From Xylanibacter caecicola (GTDB lineage: Bacteria; Bacteroidota; Bacteroidia; Bacteroidales; Bacteroidaceae), in contig NZ_JABKKJ010000001.1 in assembly GCF_013166515.1 (NCBI RefSeq), positions 62,001 to 126,000 of the forward strand: a DNA stretch of 64,000 bases. The letters are read 5' to 3'. Positions 7,887 to 16,895 of this stretch are shown one piece after another. Under the pieces are notes generated by a model, which was given only the letters and a program-made list of their open reading frames with translations, was not told the DNA's origin and made no database searches. A program made the position numbers and the translations under genes. Every line of letters begins with the position of its first letter. The first letter of the stretch is position 1.

Positions 7887-9713
7887 ATGAAAAAGTTCTT
7901 TATGCTCATTGCAATGCTGATATTCTGTGGCATGCAGGCAAGTGCCGGAGACATATATGTTTCGGCAGACAGGGGAAATGACGCTGCTGACGGCAGCTCC
8001 AATGCACCGTTGCTTACAATAAGCCGGGCACTGAAACAGGCTCGCGAATGGCGCAGGCTGAAATCGCCTGAGGCTGACGGCGGTATACGCATAATTCTTG
8101 ATGGTGGCACATACAGGCATTCTGCTCCGATTTTCGTTCGTCCGGAAGACAGCGGTACGGTGCAGTCGCCTACTGTTATATGCGGTGCCAACGGTGGAGC
8201 AAAGCCGGTGATAAGCGGCGGTATGGAGGTTACGGGTTGGAAGCGCGGATGCGATGACTCGCGCCTGCCCGCGCACGTAAGGAACAAGGTATGGGTGGCT
8301 GAGGCTCCTTTGCTTGGCAACAGGATTGTGGAGACGCGCCAGATGTATGTGGACGGTGTCAAGGCGAGGCGCGCATCGCAGTTTTCCGACGGCGTGATGG
8401 AGCGCATGAAAGACTTCAATGCGGAAGATGAAACAATAACGATACCGACGCCGAAGTTTGACCTCAAGTCTGCAAAGCAGCTTGAAATGGTGGTGCATCA
8501 GCGTTGGGCAATAGCCATACTGAGGGTCAAGAGCATGACAGACGACGGTAACGGCAACACCGTTGTGCGTTTCCATGATCCCGAAAGCAGGCTTGAGTTT
8601 GCACATCCGTGGCCCCAGCCCGTGATAGGAGGCGAGCGCGGAAACTCGTCGTTCTTCCTTGTCAATGCCCTTGAACTGCTCGACGAGCCGGGAGAATGGT
8701 ATCAGGACTATCCGTCAGGGCGCATATATTATTATCCGGAAGACGGTAAGGACATGAACACAAGCCATGTCGTGGTACCTGTGACGGAAACGATACTTGC
8801 CGTGGAGGGCACACGTGAGCGCACGGTCGGCAACATTCGTTTTGAGAACGTGGCGTTCGAGCATGCCTCGTGGCTGCGCCCTTCATACGAGGGACATGTT
8901 ACATTGCAGGGCGGTTTTCGTCTTATAGATGCCTATAAACTGGCTGTTCCCGGACTTCCCGAGAAAGCGGAACTGGAAAATCAGGCGTGGATAGCGCGTC
9001 CGGAGGCTGCCGTTACGGTGAGACATGCTCATGATATAGAATTTAAAGGCTGTACTTTCAGACATATTGCAGCTACCGGTCTGGACTATGTTACGGCCGT
9101 GAGCAACTCCGAGGTGTCGCGCTGCACGTTTGAAGACATCGGCGGCACGGCTCTGCAGATGGGCACATTCCCCGACGGAGGCTTTGAGACACACGTCCCC
9201 TACATACCTGCCGTGAAGCAAGACATCTGTTCCGACATTATGGTAAAGGACAACGTGATACGAGATGCGACAAATGAAGACTGGGGATGTGTGGGCATTG
9301 GCGCGGGATATGTGCGCGATGTGACGATAGAAGGCAACGAGGTGAGCCATGTAAACTACTCAGGCATCTGTGTGGGGTGGGGCTGGACGGCTCTCGAGAG
9401 CGGCATGCGTAACAACAGAATAATAGGAAACCACGTGCATCACTTTGCCCGTCAGCTGTATGATGCGGGCGGAATATACACCCTGTCAAACCAGCCCGGT
9501 TCGGTGATAATCGGCAACCGCATCGACAATCTTGCCGATGCGCCCTACGCAACGAACAACCGCGCCTTCTACATATACTTCGATGAGGCTACCGACGGGT
9601 TTACCGTGGAAAACAACCGCTGCCCCAACGCCGAGTTCGGATATAACCGCCCGGGACCCTCGCTGGTGGTGAGGAACAACGGACCGCAGGTGAAAACGGA
9701 TACTGGAAATTGA
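7887..9713 (+). CDS. secreted right-handed parallel beta-helix protein, GH141-like
   Basis: 608 residues with a clear signal peptide (MKKFFMLIAMLIFCGMQASA). The start at 7887 is chosen because a strong promoter ends at 7858 and upstream in-frame ATGs would precede or overlap the transcription start. The mature protein opens with IYVSADRGNDAADGSS, typical of secreted beta-helix enzymes, and the second half holds many short N-rich beta-helix turns (VRDVTIEGNEVSHVNYSG). Proteins of this shape in Bacteroidetes include GH141 members, a family with alpha-L-fucosidase and xylanase activity; this family call is from memory and tentative. It starts the run that continues with a GH31 enzyme 15 bp downstream. 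Confidence 0.75.
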   Translation: MKKFFMLIAMLIFCGMQASAGDIYVSADRGNDAADGSSNAPLLTISRALKQAREWRRLKSPEADGGIRIILDGGTYRHSAPIFVRPEDSGTVQSPTVICGANGGAKPVISGGMEVTGWKRGCDDSRLPAHVRNKVWVAEAPLLGNRIVETRQMYVDGVKARRASQFSDGVMERMKDFNAEDETITIPTPKFDLKSAKQLEMVVHQRWAIAILRVKSMTDDGNGNTVVRFHDPESRLEFAHPWPQPVIGGERGNSSFFLVNALELLDEPGEWYQDYPSGRIYYYPEDGKDMNTSHVVVPVTETILAVEGTRERTVGNIRFENVAFEHASWLRPSYEGHVTLQGGFRLIDAYKLAVPGLPEKAELENQAWIARPEAAVTVRHAHDIEFKGCTFRHIAATGLDYVTAVSNSEVSRCTFEDIGGTALQMGTFPDGGFETHVPYIPAVKQDICSDIMVKDNVIRDATNEDWGCVGIGAGYVRDVTIEGNEVSHVNYSGICVGWGWTALESGMRNNRIIGNHVHHFARQLYDAGGIYTLSNQPGSVIIGNRIDNLADAPYATNNRAFYIYFDEATDGFTVENNRCPNAEFGYNRPGPSLVVRNNGPQVKTDTGN

Positions 9714-9728
9714 AAATAATAATATAAG

Positions 9729-11984
9729 ATGAAACCTACAAATTACCATTTGTTCGACTTTCTCGATTTTGATGTCGATTTGAAGAAAGACGAGTCATTG
9801 TGGAAGGCTTACAAACCGCTTGCCGTTGAGGAAAAAGACGGCGACATCCTTGTGAGCGTTCCATTCCAGAAGCAAGTCTTGGATAACGATATGGCTGCCG
9901 ACAAGGATGTGCCTCAAGAGGTCTATACGCTTGTCATACGCCAGTATGGACCAAAGATAACGCGTCTGTTCATGGGCTTCGGTGAGGAGCGGATGACGGA
10001 CGAGTCGGAGATGCTTAAATACAGCAGCCGCATTGTGAAGATGCCTCTACATGCTGATTTTGCCGACGACCAATGGACGATATCTACCGGTGACAGTGTG
10101 AAGAGAGCCGTGATAAACATGCGCGAACCGGTGCTCGACCGCTGGAGCGATCTGCAGCCAGACCCGCAGGAAACGCTTGACATACGTCTGTATCCCGACG
10201 GAAAGCGCGAGGTGCGCCTCGCAGCATACGACCACTTCTCGCCGCCACGCTATGATGCGCTGCCGCTTGCGTTCTGCAAGAACGAAGGACGGAAGGAGAG
10301 GGCGACGCTGTCGTTCGAGTGCAAGGCGGACGAATGTTTTGCAGGAACAGGTGAGCGTTTTGCCAAAATGGACCTTAGCGGACAGACATTCCTGCTCAAG
10401 AACCAGGACGGGCAAGGTGTAAACAACCGCCGTACATATAAAAATATACCGTTCTACGTGTCGAGCCGCATGTACGGAACGTTCTATCACACCTGCTCGC
10501 ACGGCAAACTGTCGCTTGCGGGGCATTCGACGCGTTCCGTGCAGTTCCTCAGTGACCAGGCGATGGTCGATGCCTTTGTCATCGGCGGAGACTCTTTCGA
10601 GGAGATAATCCGCGGATATCGCGATCTGACAGGCTATCCGTCGATGCCGCCGCTGTGGAGTTTCGGCGTCTGGATGAGCCGCATGACGTATTTCAGTGCC
10701 GACGAAGTGAACGGTATATGCGACCGTCTGCGCAGCGAACATTACCCTTGTGACGTGATACATCTTGACACGGGATGGTTCAAGACCGACTGGCTTTGCG
10801 AATGGAAGTTCAACGAAGAGCGTTTTCCCGACCCCAAGGCGTTCGTCCACGGGCTTAAGGACAAGGGCTTCCGCGTGTCGTTGTGGCAGTTGCCATACGT
10901 GGCGGAGAATGCCGAACAGATAGATGAGGCTCGCGCAAACGACTATATCGGACCGTTGACAAAGAAGCAGGCGTCGGAGGGTTCGAATTTTTCGGCTCTC
11001 GACTATGCGGGTACCATAGACTTTACGTACCCCGAAGCCACTGCGTGGTACAAGGGATTGCTTAAGCGTCTGCTCGATATGGGCGTGGTATGTATCAAGA
11101 CCGACTTCGGCGAAAACATACACATGGACGCTATATATAAAGGTATGAAGCCCGAACTGCTTAACAATCTCTATGCGCTCCTCTATCAGAAGGCCGCATA
11201 CGAGATAACAAAGGATGTGACAGGCGACGGCATCGTGTGGGCAAGAGCTGCTTGGGCAGGCTGCCAGAGGTATCCGCTGCACTGGGGAGGAGACTCGTGC
11301 AGCTCGTGGGACGGCATGGCAGGGTCGCTCAAGGGAGGACTTCATTTCGGCCTGTCGGGCTTCGCTTTCTGGAGCCATGATGTGCCGGGATTTCATACTC
11401 TGCCCAACTTTATGAACTCGGTGGTAGACGATGACGTTTATATACGCTGGACACAGTTCGGTGTGTTCTCATCTCATATACGCTATCATGGCACAAACAA
11501 GCGCGAACCGTGGTTCTATCCGAATATCGCTCCGTTGGTAAAGAAATGGTGGAAGCTGCGCTATGCGCTCATTCCTTATATCCTGCGCGAAAGCTGCAAG
11601 GCAACGGAGAGTGGCTCGACGCTGCTTCAGGCACTTGTGTATCATCATCCGGAGGACAGGACGTGCTGGCATATCGACGACGAATATTACTTCGGCGACA
11701 GCTTCCTTGTCGCCCCGGTGATGAACAGCGCGAACCGGCGCGACGTTTATCTGCCCGAGGGCAGTTGGATAAACTTCTTCACCGGAGAGGTTGTCGAGGG
11801 CGGACGGTGGCTTAAAGATGTTGCCGTGCCGTTGGAAGAGATGCCTGTTTATGTTCGCGAAGGCAGTGTTATACCTGTTTATCCGGAGGCTGTGGAGTGC
11901 ACGGACGATATGGATATGAGCAAGGAGGCAGACATCGTGATAGACAAAACGTTTAAAGGCATATTTAATACTGTGAGCTTATGA
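9729..11984 (+). CDS. glycoside hydrolase family 31, alpha-xylosidase/alpha-glucosidase type
   Basis: A 751-residue GH31 enzyme without an obvious signal peptide, so probably cytoplasmic. The catalytic nucleophile is D459 in IKTDFGE and the acid/base D522 in GGDSCSSWDG; the 63-residue spacing is normal. WMSRMTYFSADEV, HLDTGWFKTDWLCEW and FWSHDVPGF are further GH31 barrel motifs, preceded by the N-terminal beta-sandwich and followed by beta-sandwich domains. The nucleophile region with KTDFGE resembles YicI-type alpha-xylosidases. Its TGA overlaps the ATG of the fused corrinoid methyltransferase (ATGA at 11981-11984), a strong sign that the two proteins work on the same compound. Confidence 0.9.
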   Translation: MKPTNYHLFDFLDFDVDLKKDESLWKAYKPLAVEEKDGDILVSVPFQKQVLDNDMAADKDVPQEVYTLVIRQYGPKITRLFMGFGEERMTDESEMLKYSSRIVKMPLHADFADDQWTISTGDSVKRAVINMREPVLDRWSDLQPDPQETLDIRLYPDGKREVRLAAYDHFSPPRYDALPLAFCKNEGRKERATLSFECKADECFAGTGERFAKMDLSGQTFLLKNQDGQGVNNRRTYKNIPFYVSSRMYGTFYHTCSHGKLSLAGHSTRSVQFLSDQAMVDAFVIGGDSFEEIIRGYRDLTGYPSMPPLWSFGVWMSRMTYFSADEVNGICDRLRSEHYPCDVIHLDTGWFKTDWLCEWKFNEERFPDPKAFVHGLKDKGFRVSLWQLPYVAENAEQIDEARANDYIGPLTKKQASEGSNFSALDYAGTIDFTYPEATAWYKGLLKRLLDMGVVCIKTDFGENIHMDAIYKGMKPELLNNLYALLYQKAAYEITKDVTGDGIVWARAAWAGCQRYPLHWGGDSCSSWDGMAGSLKGGLHFGLSGFAFWSHDVPGFHTLPNFMNSVVDDDVYIRWTQFGVFSSHIRYHGTNKREPWFYPNIAPLVKKWWKLRYALIPYILRESCKATESGSTLLQALVYHHPEDRTCWHIDDEYYFGDSFLVAPVMNSANRRDVYLPEGSWINFFTGEVVEGGRWLKDVAVPLEEMPVYVREGSVIPVYPEAVECTDDMDMSKEADIVIDKTFKGIFNTVSL

Positions 11985-14900
11985 ACACGTGGAAACAAAA
12001 TCTTGAAGAGACAAAGAAGCATTATATCGACTGGTGGAACCACAAGGGAATAGTAGTGAACATGTGGGAGCACTTCCAGAACGGTGTCACCCCGCATGCC
12101 GAAGTAGACATGCCGCCTGTTCCGAAGAACCTTGACCAGAAATGGTTCGACCCTGCATGGCGTGCGGAATACCTCGACTGGTACGTGGCTCACAGTTCGT
12201 TGAAAGCCGACATGCTGCCCGTGGCGAACACGCAACTTGGTCCCGGCTCGCTGGCAGCCATACTCGGCGGTGTGTTCGAGGGCGGTGAGGACACTATATG
12301 GATACATCCCAATCCCCAATATACCGACGACATTAAGTTTGACGACAACCACCCGAACTGGCTTCTGCACAAGGAACTGTTGCGAGCGTGCAAGGAAAAG
12401 GCGCAGGGACACTATTATGTGGGTATGCCCGACCTTATGGAAGGGCTCGATGTGCTTGCCGCAATGAAAGGCACGGACAAGGTATTGCTCGACACCGTGA
12501 TGCAACCAGAGGTGCTGGAGCGCCAGATGCAGCAGATCAATGACATCTACTTCAAGGTCTTTGACGAGCTTTACGACATCATACGCGAGGGCGACGAGAT
12601 GGCATTCTGTTACTTCTCGGCTTGGGCTCCGGGCAAGATGGCAAAGTTGCAGAGCGACATCTCCACGATGATAAGCGTCGACGACTACCGCCGTTTCGTG
12701 CAACCGTTCATCCGAGAGCAGTGTCGCAAGATTGATTATACGCTCTATCACCTTGACGGAGTAGGTGCGTTGCATCATCTGCCGGCGCTTCTCGAAATCG
12801 AAGAGCTTAACGCCATACAATGGACACCGGGCGTGGGAGAGCCGCAGGGTGGGTCTCCTAAGTGGTATGACCTGTACAAACGCATTCTTGCAGCAGGCAA
12901 GAGCATAATGGCATGTTGGGTTACTTTGGACGAACTTCGCCCTCTTTTGGACAATATCGGCATAAACGGCGTGCATCTGGAGATGGACTTCCATAACGAG
13001 GACGAGGTGGAACAGGCTGTCCGCATAGTTGAGGAATACAGGGAGAAAGAGGCTTCACGTCCTGCCGGTGACGATGTGATACATGCCGGCGGTAGTGCTG
13101 CGGCAGGCTCTCAGACGCCTTTCGACGCAGACAGAGAGGTCGAGAAAATAATCGATAAGGTTGAAAAAGAATTTACGGACGGAACATATAAAAACACAGG
13201 AAACAAGGATATGACTACGGAAAACAAATCTTCATTCTTCACTCTTCCTTCTTCTTACTTCCCGCAGGCAGACCGCCGGGTGCTCATAATGGACGGTGCC
13301 ATGGGCACAATGATACAGGATTATAATCTTACGGAAGACGATTTCAGGGGAGAAAAGTTTGCTTCGCACGATTGTCCGCTGAGTGGAAACAACGATCTTC
13401 TTTGCATTACTCATCCTGAAATAATAGAAGGCATACACCGTAAGTACCTTGATGCGGGTGCCGACTTTATCACAACAAACACTTTCAACGCACAAAGAAT
13501 ATCCATGGCAGACTACCGTCTGGAGGGCATCTGCCGTGAGATAAACCTTGCCGCGTGCCGTATTGCGCGCGCTGTTGCCGATGAATATACGAAGAAAGAC
13601 GGCTCCAAACCGCGCTATGTGCTCGGTTCCATGGGACCTACGAGCAAGACTTGTTCCGTGGCTACCGACGCCAACCAACCCGGTTGGGGCACTTTCAGCT
13701 ACGATGTGTTGCTCTCCGCATACGAGGAACAGGCTGAGGCGCTTATTGAAGGAGGTGTGGACGCAATTCTTGTGGAAACTATTTTCGATACGGAAAACGC
13801 CTGTGCGGCAATAGAAGCGTCATGCAATGCCATGCGTAAGACCGGAAAATGCGTGCCGCTGATGCTCAGTTTCACCGTCGCAAGCCACGACGGGCACAAC
13901 ATGTTGGGGCAGTCAATAGAAGAATTCATAGCCTCATTGAAAGATGTTCCCGTGCTTTCGGTGGGCATAAACTGCACATCTGACATTCGGGAGATGATAC
14001 CGTTCCTTGTAAAACTTGGCGGACGATTCCCTTATTACATAAGTGCATATCCCAATGCAGGGCTTCCCGATGCTTCGGGACATTACAGTTGCACGCCCGA
14101 AAAGTTGCTTGAAAACGTATGGCCGTTGCTCGACGGACATGTGCTTAATGTGGTCGGAGGATGCTGCGGCACAACCGACGGGTATATAAAGAAACTTGCA
14201 GAGGTAACCGAACCTGCCGAAGGACTGTGGCTCTCGCCGCACAGAAGAGGCGAACATGCTGATATTGCAGTTTCTGAGACAACGGTTACCGACAGTCCGA
14301 AAGAGCACTCACACAGTACTAAGAGCGTTCTGGCGGAGTGTGAATGTTGCAAGCCGAAGCAGCCGGAAACCGCAGATAAAACAGTTTCAGCCGATGCCAT
14401 ATTCGACGCCATATTGCAGGGTAAGGCTCAGGATGCCGCTGATGCCACACGTAAAGCCGTCGATGCAGGCGTTGTTCCGCAGGACATCATCAACGGACAG
14501 ATGATACGTGCCATGGGCGAAGTCGGTCAACGGTTCCAGGACGGCAAAGCTTTCGTGCCCCAGTTGCTTATGGCGGGGCGTGCCATGAAGTCTGCACTTG
14601 AGCTTCTCAAGCCGTTGCTCGCCGGCGACTCGTCTACGACGATAGGCAAGGTTGTCATCGGAACCGTCAAGGGAGACCTTCACGACATAGGCAAGAACCT
14701 TGTTGCGTCGATGCTCGAGGGTTGCGGCTTTGAGGTGATAAACGTCGGTATAGACGTGGCGAGCGATACTTTTGTCGACGAGGTGAAGAAACACGGGGCT
14801 GATATATTGTGCATGAGTGCCCTTCTCACCACGACTATGACATATATGAAAGAAGTCATCAGCGCGCTTGAAGAAGCCGGAATACGTGACAAGGTCAAGG

Positions 14901-15025
14901 TTATGGTAGGCGGAGCGCCTGTCACTCAGGGCTTTGCCGACGAGATAGGCGCAGACGGTTACAGCGACAATGCCAATACGGCGGTGGCTGTTGCCAAGAA
15001 GCTTATGGGCGTTGTTGCCGGCTGA
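11981..15025 (+). CDS. fused URO-D methyltransferase, homocysteine methyltransferase and corrinoid protein
   Basis: A 1014-residue three-module protein. Residues 1-355 are a uroporphyrinogen-decarboxylase-like (URO-D) barrel, the fold of MtaA/CmuA methyltransferases. Its HxC zinc site reads H257-L-D259, so the thiol-activating cysteine is absent. Residues about 430-750 are a MetH-type homocysteine-binding barrel (MDGAMGTMIQDYNLTEDDF) with zinc cysteines C665, C728 and C729. Residues about 795-1014 are a MtaC/MetH cobalamin module: a helical cap, then D899-L-H901-D-I-G904, with His901 as the expected lower cobalt ligand. It lacks the methyl-folate and reactivation modules of MetH. Inferred action: methyl group from an unknown donor to cobalamin to homocysteine, giving methionine. 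The linker (356-430) has an in-frame ATG at 13211 (M411) behind an AG-rich stretch, a possible second start. Confidence 0.85.
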   Translation: MNTWKQNLEETKKHYIDWWNHKGIVVNMWEHFQNGVTPHAEVDMPPVPKNLDQKWFDPAWRAEYLDWYVAHSSLKADMLPVANTQLGPGSLAAILGGVFEGGEDTIWIHPNPQYTDDIKFDDNHPNWLLHKELLRACKEKAQGHYYVGMPDLMEGLDVLAAMKGTDKVLLDTVMQPEVLERQMQQINDIYFKVFDELYDIIREGDEMAFCYFSAWAPGKMAKLQSDISTMISVDDYRRFVQPFIREQCRKIDYTLYHLDGVGALHHLPALLEIEELNAIQWTPGVGEPQGGSPKWYDLYKRILAAGKSIMACWVTLDELRPLLDNIGINGVHLEMDFHNEDEVEQAVRIVEEYREKEASRPAGDDVIHAGGSAAAGSQTPFDADREVEKIIDKVEKEFTDGTYKNTGNKDMTTENKSSFFTLPSSYFPQADRRVLIMDGAMGTMIQDYNLTEDDFRGEKFASHDCPLSGNNDLLCITHPEIIEGIHRKYLDAGADFITTNTFNAQRISMADYRLEGICREINLAACRIARAVADEYTKKDGSKPRYVLGSMGPTSKTCSVATDANQPGWGTFSYDVLLSAYEEQAEALIEGGVDAILVETIFDTENACAAIEASCNAMRKTGKCVPLMLSFTVASHDGHNMLGQSIEEFIASLKDVPVLSVGINCTSDIREMIPFLVKLGGRFPYYISAYPNAGLPDASGHYSCTPEKLLENVWPLLDGHVLNVVGGCCGTTDGYIKKLAEVTEPAEGLWLSPHRRGEHADIAVSETTVTDSPKEHSHSTKSVLAECECCKPKQPETADKTVSADAIFDAILQGKAQDAADATRKAVDAGVVPQDIINGQMIRAMGEVGQRFQDGKAFVPQLLMAGRAMKSALELLKPLLAGDSSTTIGKVVIGTVKGDLHDIGKNLVASMLEGCGFEVINVGIDVASDTFVDEVKKHGADILCMSALLTTTMTYMKEVISALEEAGIRDKVKVMVGGAPVTQGFADEIGADGYSDNANTAVAVAKKLMGVVAG

Positions 15026-15051
15026 TGCCCGTTATACGGATTATGGAAAAA

Positions 15052-15093
15052 GGCTTCCGCGTTTGGCGGAAGCCGCTTCCTGTAAGTCAGGAA
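15052..15093 (+). promoter_or_regulatory. two hairpins between the fused methyltransferase and the symporter
   Basis: GGCTTCCGC (15052-15060) pairs perfectly with GCGGAAGCC (15066-15074) around a 5-nt loop. A second hairpin, TTCCTG/CAGGAA, spans 15077-15093. No T-run follows, so these look like processing or stabilising structures more than a terminator. They may set the relative levels of the two products. Confidence 0.55.
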
Positions 15094-15145
15094 ACATTAT
15101 GTTTAATGACAGAATAAACTTAATAACAATCTAATACCTGAAAAA

Positions 15146-16744
15146 ATGAAAGATTTATCTTTACAGACGCCCGACTGGATCATATTGTTCGGCTATTTCA
15201 TAGTATTGCTGGCAATAGGCGTATGGGCTAGCTCAAAGAGTAAGAAAGGCAGCAACAAGTTTCTTGCAGGTCACTCGCTGAAGTGGCACCACATAGGTTT
15301 CTCCATGTGGGGAACCAACGTCGGACCTTCCATGCTCATCGCTTCGGCAAGTGCCGGATTTACCACCGGTATCGTGTCCGGCAACTACGCATGGTATGCC
15401 TTTGTCTTCATCGCTCTCCTTGCCTTTGTCTTCGCACCCCGTTACCTTGGCGAAAACATCACCACACTGCCCGAGTTCATGGGTAAGCGCTTCGGTCAGT
15501 CCACCCGTAACATGCTTGCATGGTATACCATTGTCACCATTCTCATATCGTGGCTTGCCCTAACTCTTTTTGCCGGCGGCATACTCATACGTCAGGTCTT
15601 CGGCATTCCGATGTGGATGTCGGCGTTCATACTTCTTGCCATATCCGCTTTCTTTACCATGCTTGGTGGTCTTAAGGCGGTGGCATATACCAACGTTTAT
15701 CAAATGGTGCTGCTTATTTTCGTTTCGGCAACGCTTACCGTTGTGGGCATATATACGCTCGGTGGCTCGTCGTTTACGGGCGGTATTACAAAACTTGCAG
15801 ACCCGGATATAATCCCGTCCGACTACTGGAACCTGTTCCAACCCAATTCCGACAAGGATTTCCCGTGGCTCCCCATACTTTTGGGCTATCCCATATCAGG
15901 ACTGTGGTTCTGGTGTACCGACCAGTCGATGGTGCAGCCCGTACTTGCCGCAAAGAACCTCAACGAGGGGCAGCGCGGTGCCAATTTCACCGGATGGCTC
16001 AAAATTCTCGACGTTGCAATATACATCATCCCGGGCATCGTGTGCTTTGCACTTTGGAAAACGGGCTTCTTCGGCGGTGCCACAATAGAGGCGGACAATG
16101 CCTATATGACACTTGTCTCCAACCTGTTCCCTGTCGGAATGGTAGGTCTTGTCATGGCTGTTCTCACTGCTGCGCTCGTCAGCACAATCGGTTCCGCGCT
16201 CAATGCACTCAGTACGGTGTTCACCATGGACATCTATGTCAAGAACATCCGTCCCAACGCCTCGCAGCAGGAGATTGTCCGCACAGGGCATATCGTCACC
16301 GTTGTCGGTGCCCTTGTGTCGATAGTAATTACCATTGCGGTGGACAACATCAAGGGTATGGACCTGTTCAATGTCTTCCAGTCGGTTCTCAGTTTCATAG
16401 CTCCGCCTATGGCAGCCGTGTTTGTAATGGGTGTTTTCTGGAGGCGCTGCACCACTCTTGCCGCAAACATTACGCTTACGTTCGGAACAATATTCAGCAT
16501 AGGCAGCGGCATACTCTATCTTTGGGTTATACCCGGTGCAGCCGAGACTATACACTTCATGATGCTCTCTTTCTATATTTTTGTAATTCTTATAATAAGC
16601 ATGGTGATTGTAAGTCTTACGGACAAGGTTTCCGCAGAGCGTCCGGCAATGGCGGTTATAAGGGAAAAACCGTCGCTCGGAGTGCGCGTCGGCTGGATAG
16701 CCCTTGCCATAGTAATGATAGGACTGTATGTGTTCTTTAATTAA
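15146..16744 (+). CDS. sodium:solute symporter, SSS family
   Basis: A 532-residue integral inner-membrane protein with about 13-14 hydrophobic segments from residue 9 to the C-terminus. The SSS pattern is visible: an N-terminal WIILFGYFIVLLAIGVWASSK, a GSNKFLAGHSLKWHHIGFS loop, the conserved region near GLWFWCTDQSMVQPVLAAKN, and the LVSTIGSALNALSTVFTMDIY segment. Members such as SglT carry sugars with sodium. Its position directly after the GH31 and corrinoid genes suggests it imports the sugar or methylated compound they act on; the substrate is inferred only. The stop codon is embedded in the left arm of a 45-bp inverted repeat. Confidence 0.9.
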   Translation: MKDLSLQTPDWIILFGYFIVLLAIGVWASSKSKKGSNKFLAGHSLKWHHIGFSMWGTNVGPSMLIASASAGFTTGIVSGNYAWYAFVFIALLAFVFAPRYLGENITTLPEFMGKRFGQSTRNMLAWYTIVTILISWLALTLFAGGILIRQVFGIPMWMSAFILLAISAFFTMLGGLKAVAYTNVYQMVLLIFVSATLTVVGIYTLGGSSFTGGITKLADPDIIPSDYWNLFQPNSDKDFPWLPILLGYPISGLWFWCTDQSMVQPVLAAKNLNEGQRGANFTGWLKILDVAIYIIPGIVCFALWKTGFFGGATIEADNAYMTLVSNLFPVGMVGLVMAVLTAALVSTIGSALNALSTVFTMDIYVKNIRPNASQQEIVRTGHIVTVVGALVSIVITIAVDNIKGMDLFNVFQSVLSFIAPPMAAVFVMGVFWRRCTTLAANITLTFGTIFSIGSGILYLWVIPGAAETIHFMMLSFYIFVILIISMVIVSLTDKVSAERPAMAVIREKPSLGVRVGWIALAIVMIGLYVFFN

Positions 16745-16879
16745 GAATTAAGAGTTAAGAATTAAGAAAATATGCTTTTGGGGAAAGGGGAATTAGGCTA
16801 ATAAGTCCTAATAGGTCTAATAAGACCAATACAACCCCCAAAGCATATTTTCTTAATTCTTAACTCTTAATTCTTAATT
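16739..16879. terminator. 45-bp-arm inverted repeat between convergent genes
   Basis: The left arm (16739-16783) and right arm (16835-16879) are inverse complements with a single mismatch: TTAAGAATTAAG units, then 'AAAATATGCTTTTGGGG'. The loop (16784-16834) holds 9-nt 'ATAAGTCCT' type units. It begins at the stop of the symporter and ends 17 bp before the stop of the convergent reactivation gene, so it could end transcription from both sides. A similarly built element is at 41224-41390. Confidence 0.7.
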
Positions 16880-16895
16880 TCCTCGCTCTTACTTA

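Noticed and set aside
11981-15025. ordinary methionine synthase MetH
   Set aside because: It lacks the methyl-folate and reactivation modules and has a URO-D domain at the N-terminus instead.
15026-15145. cobalamin riboswitch before the symporter or corrinoid genes
   Set aside because: A 'GTCAGGAAAC' string is present, but the rest of the B12-box core and its fold are not; the leaders at 7859-7886 and 18593-18630 are also too short.
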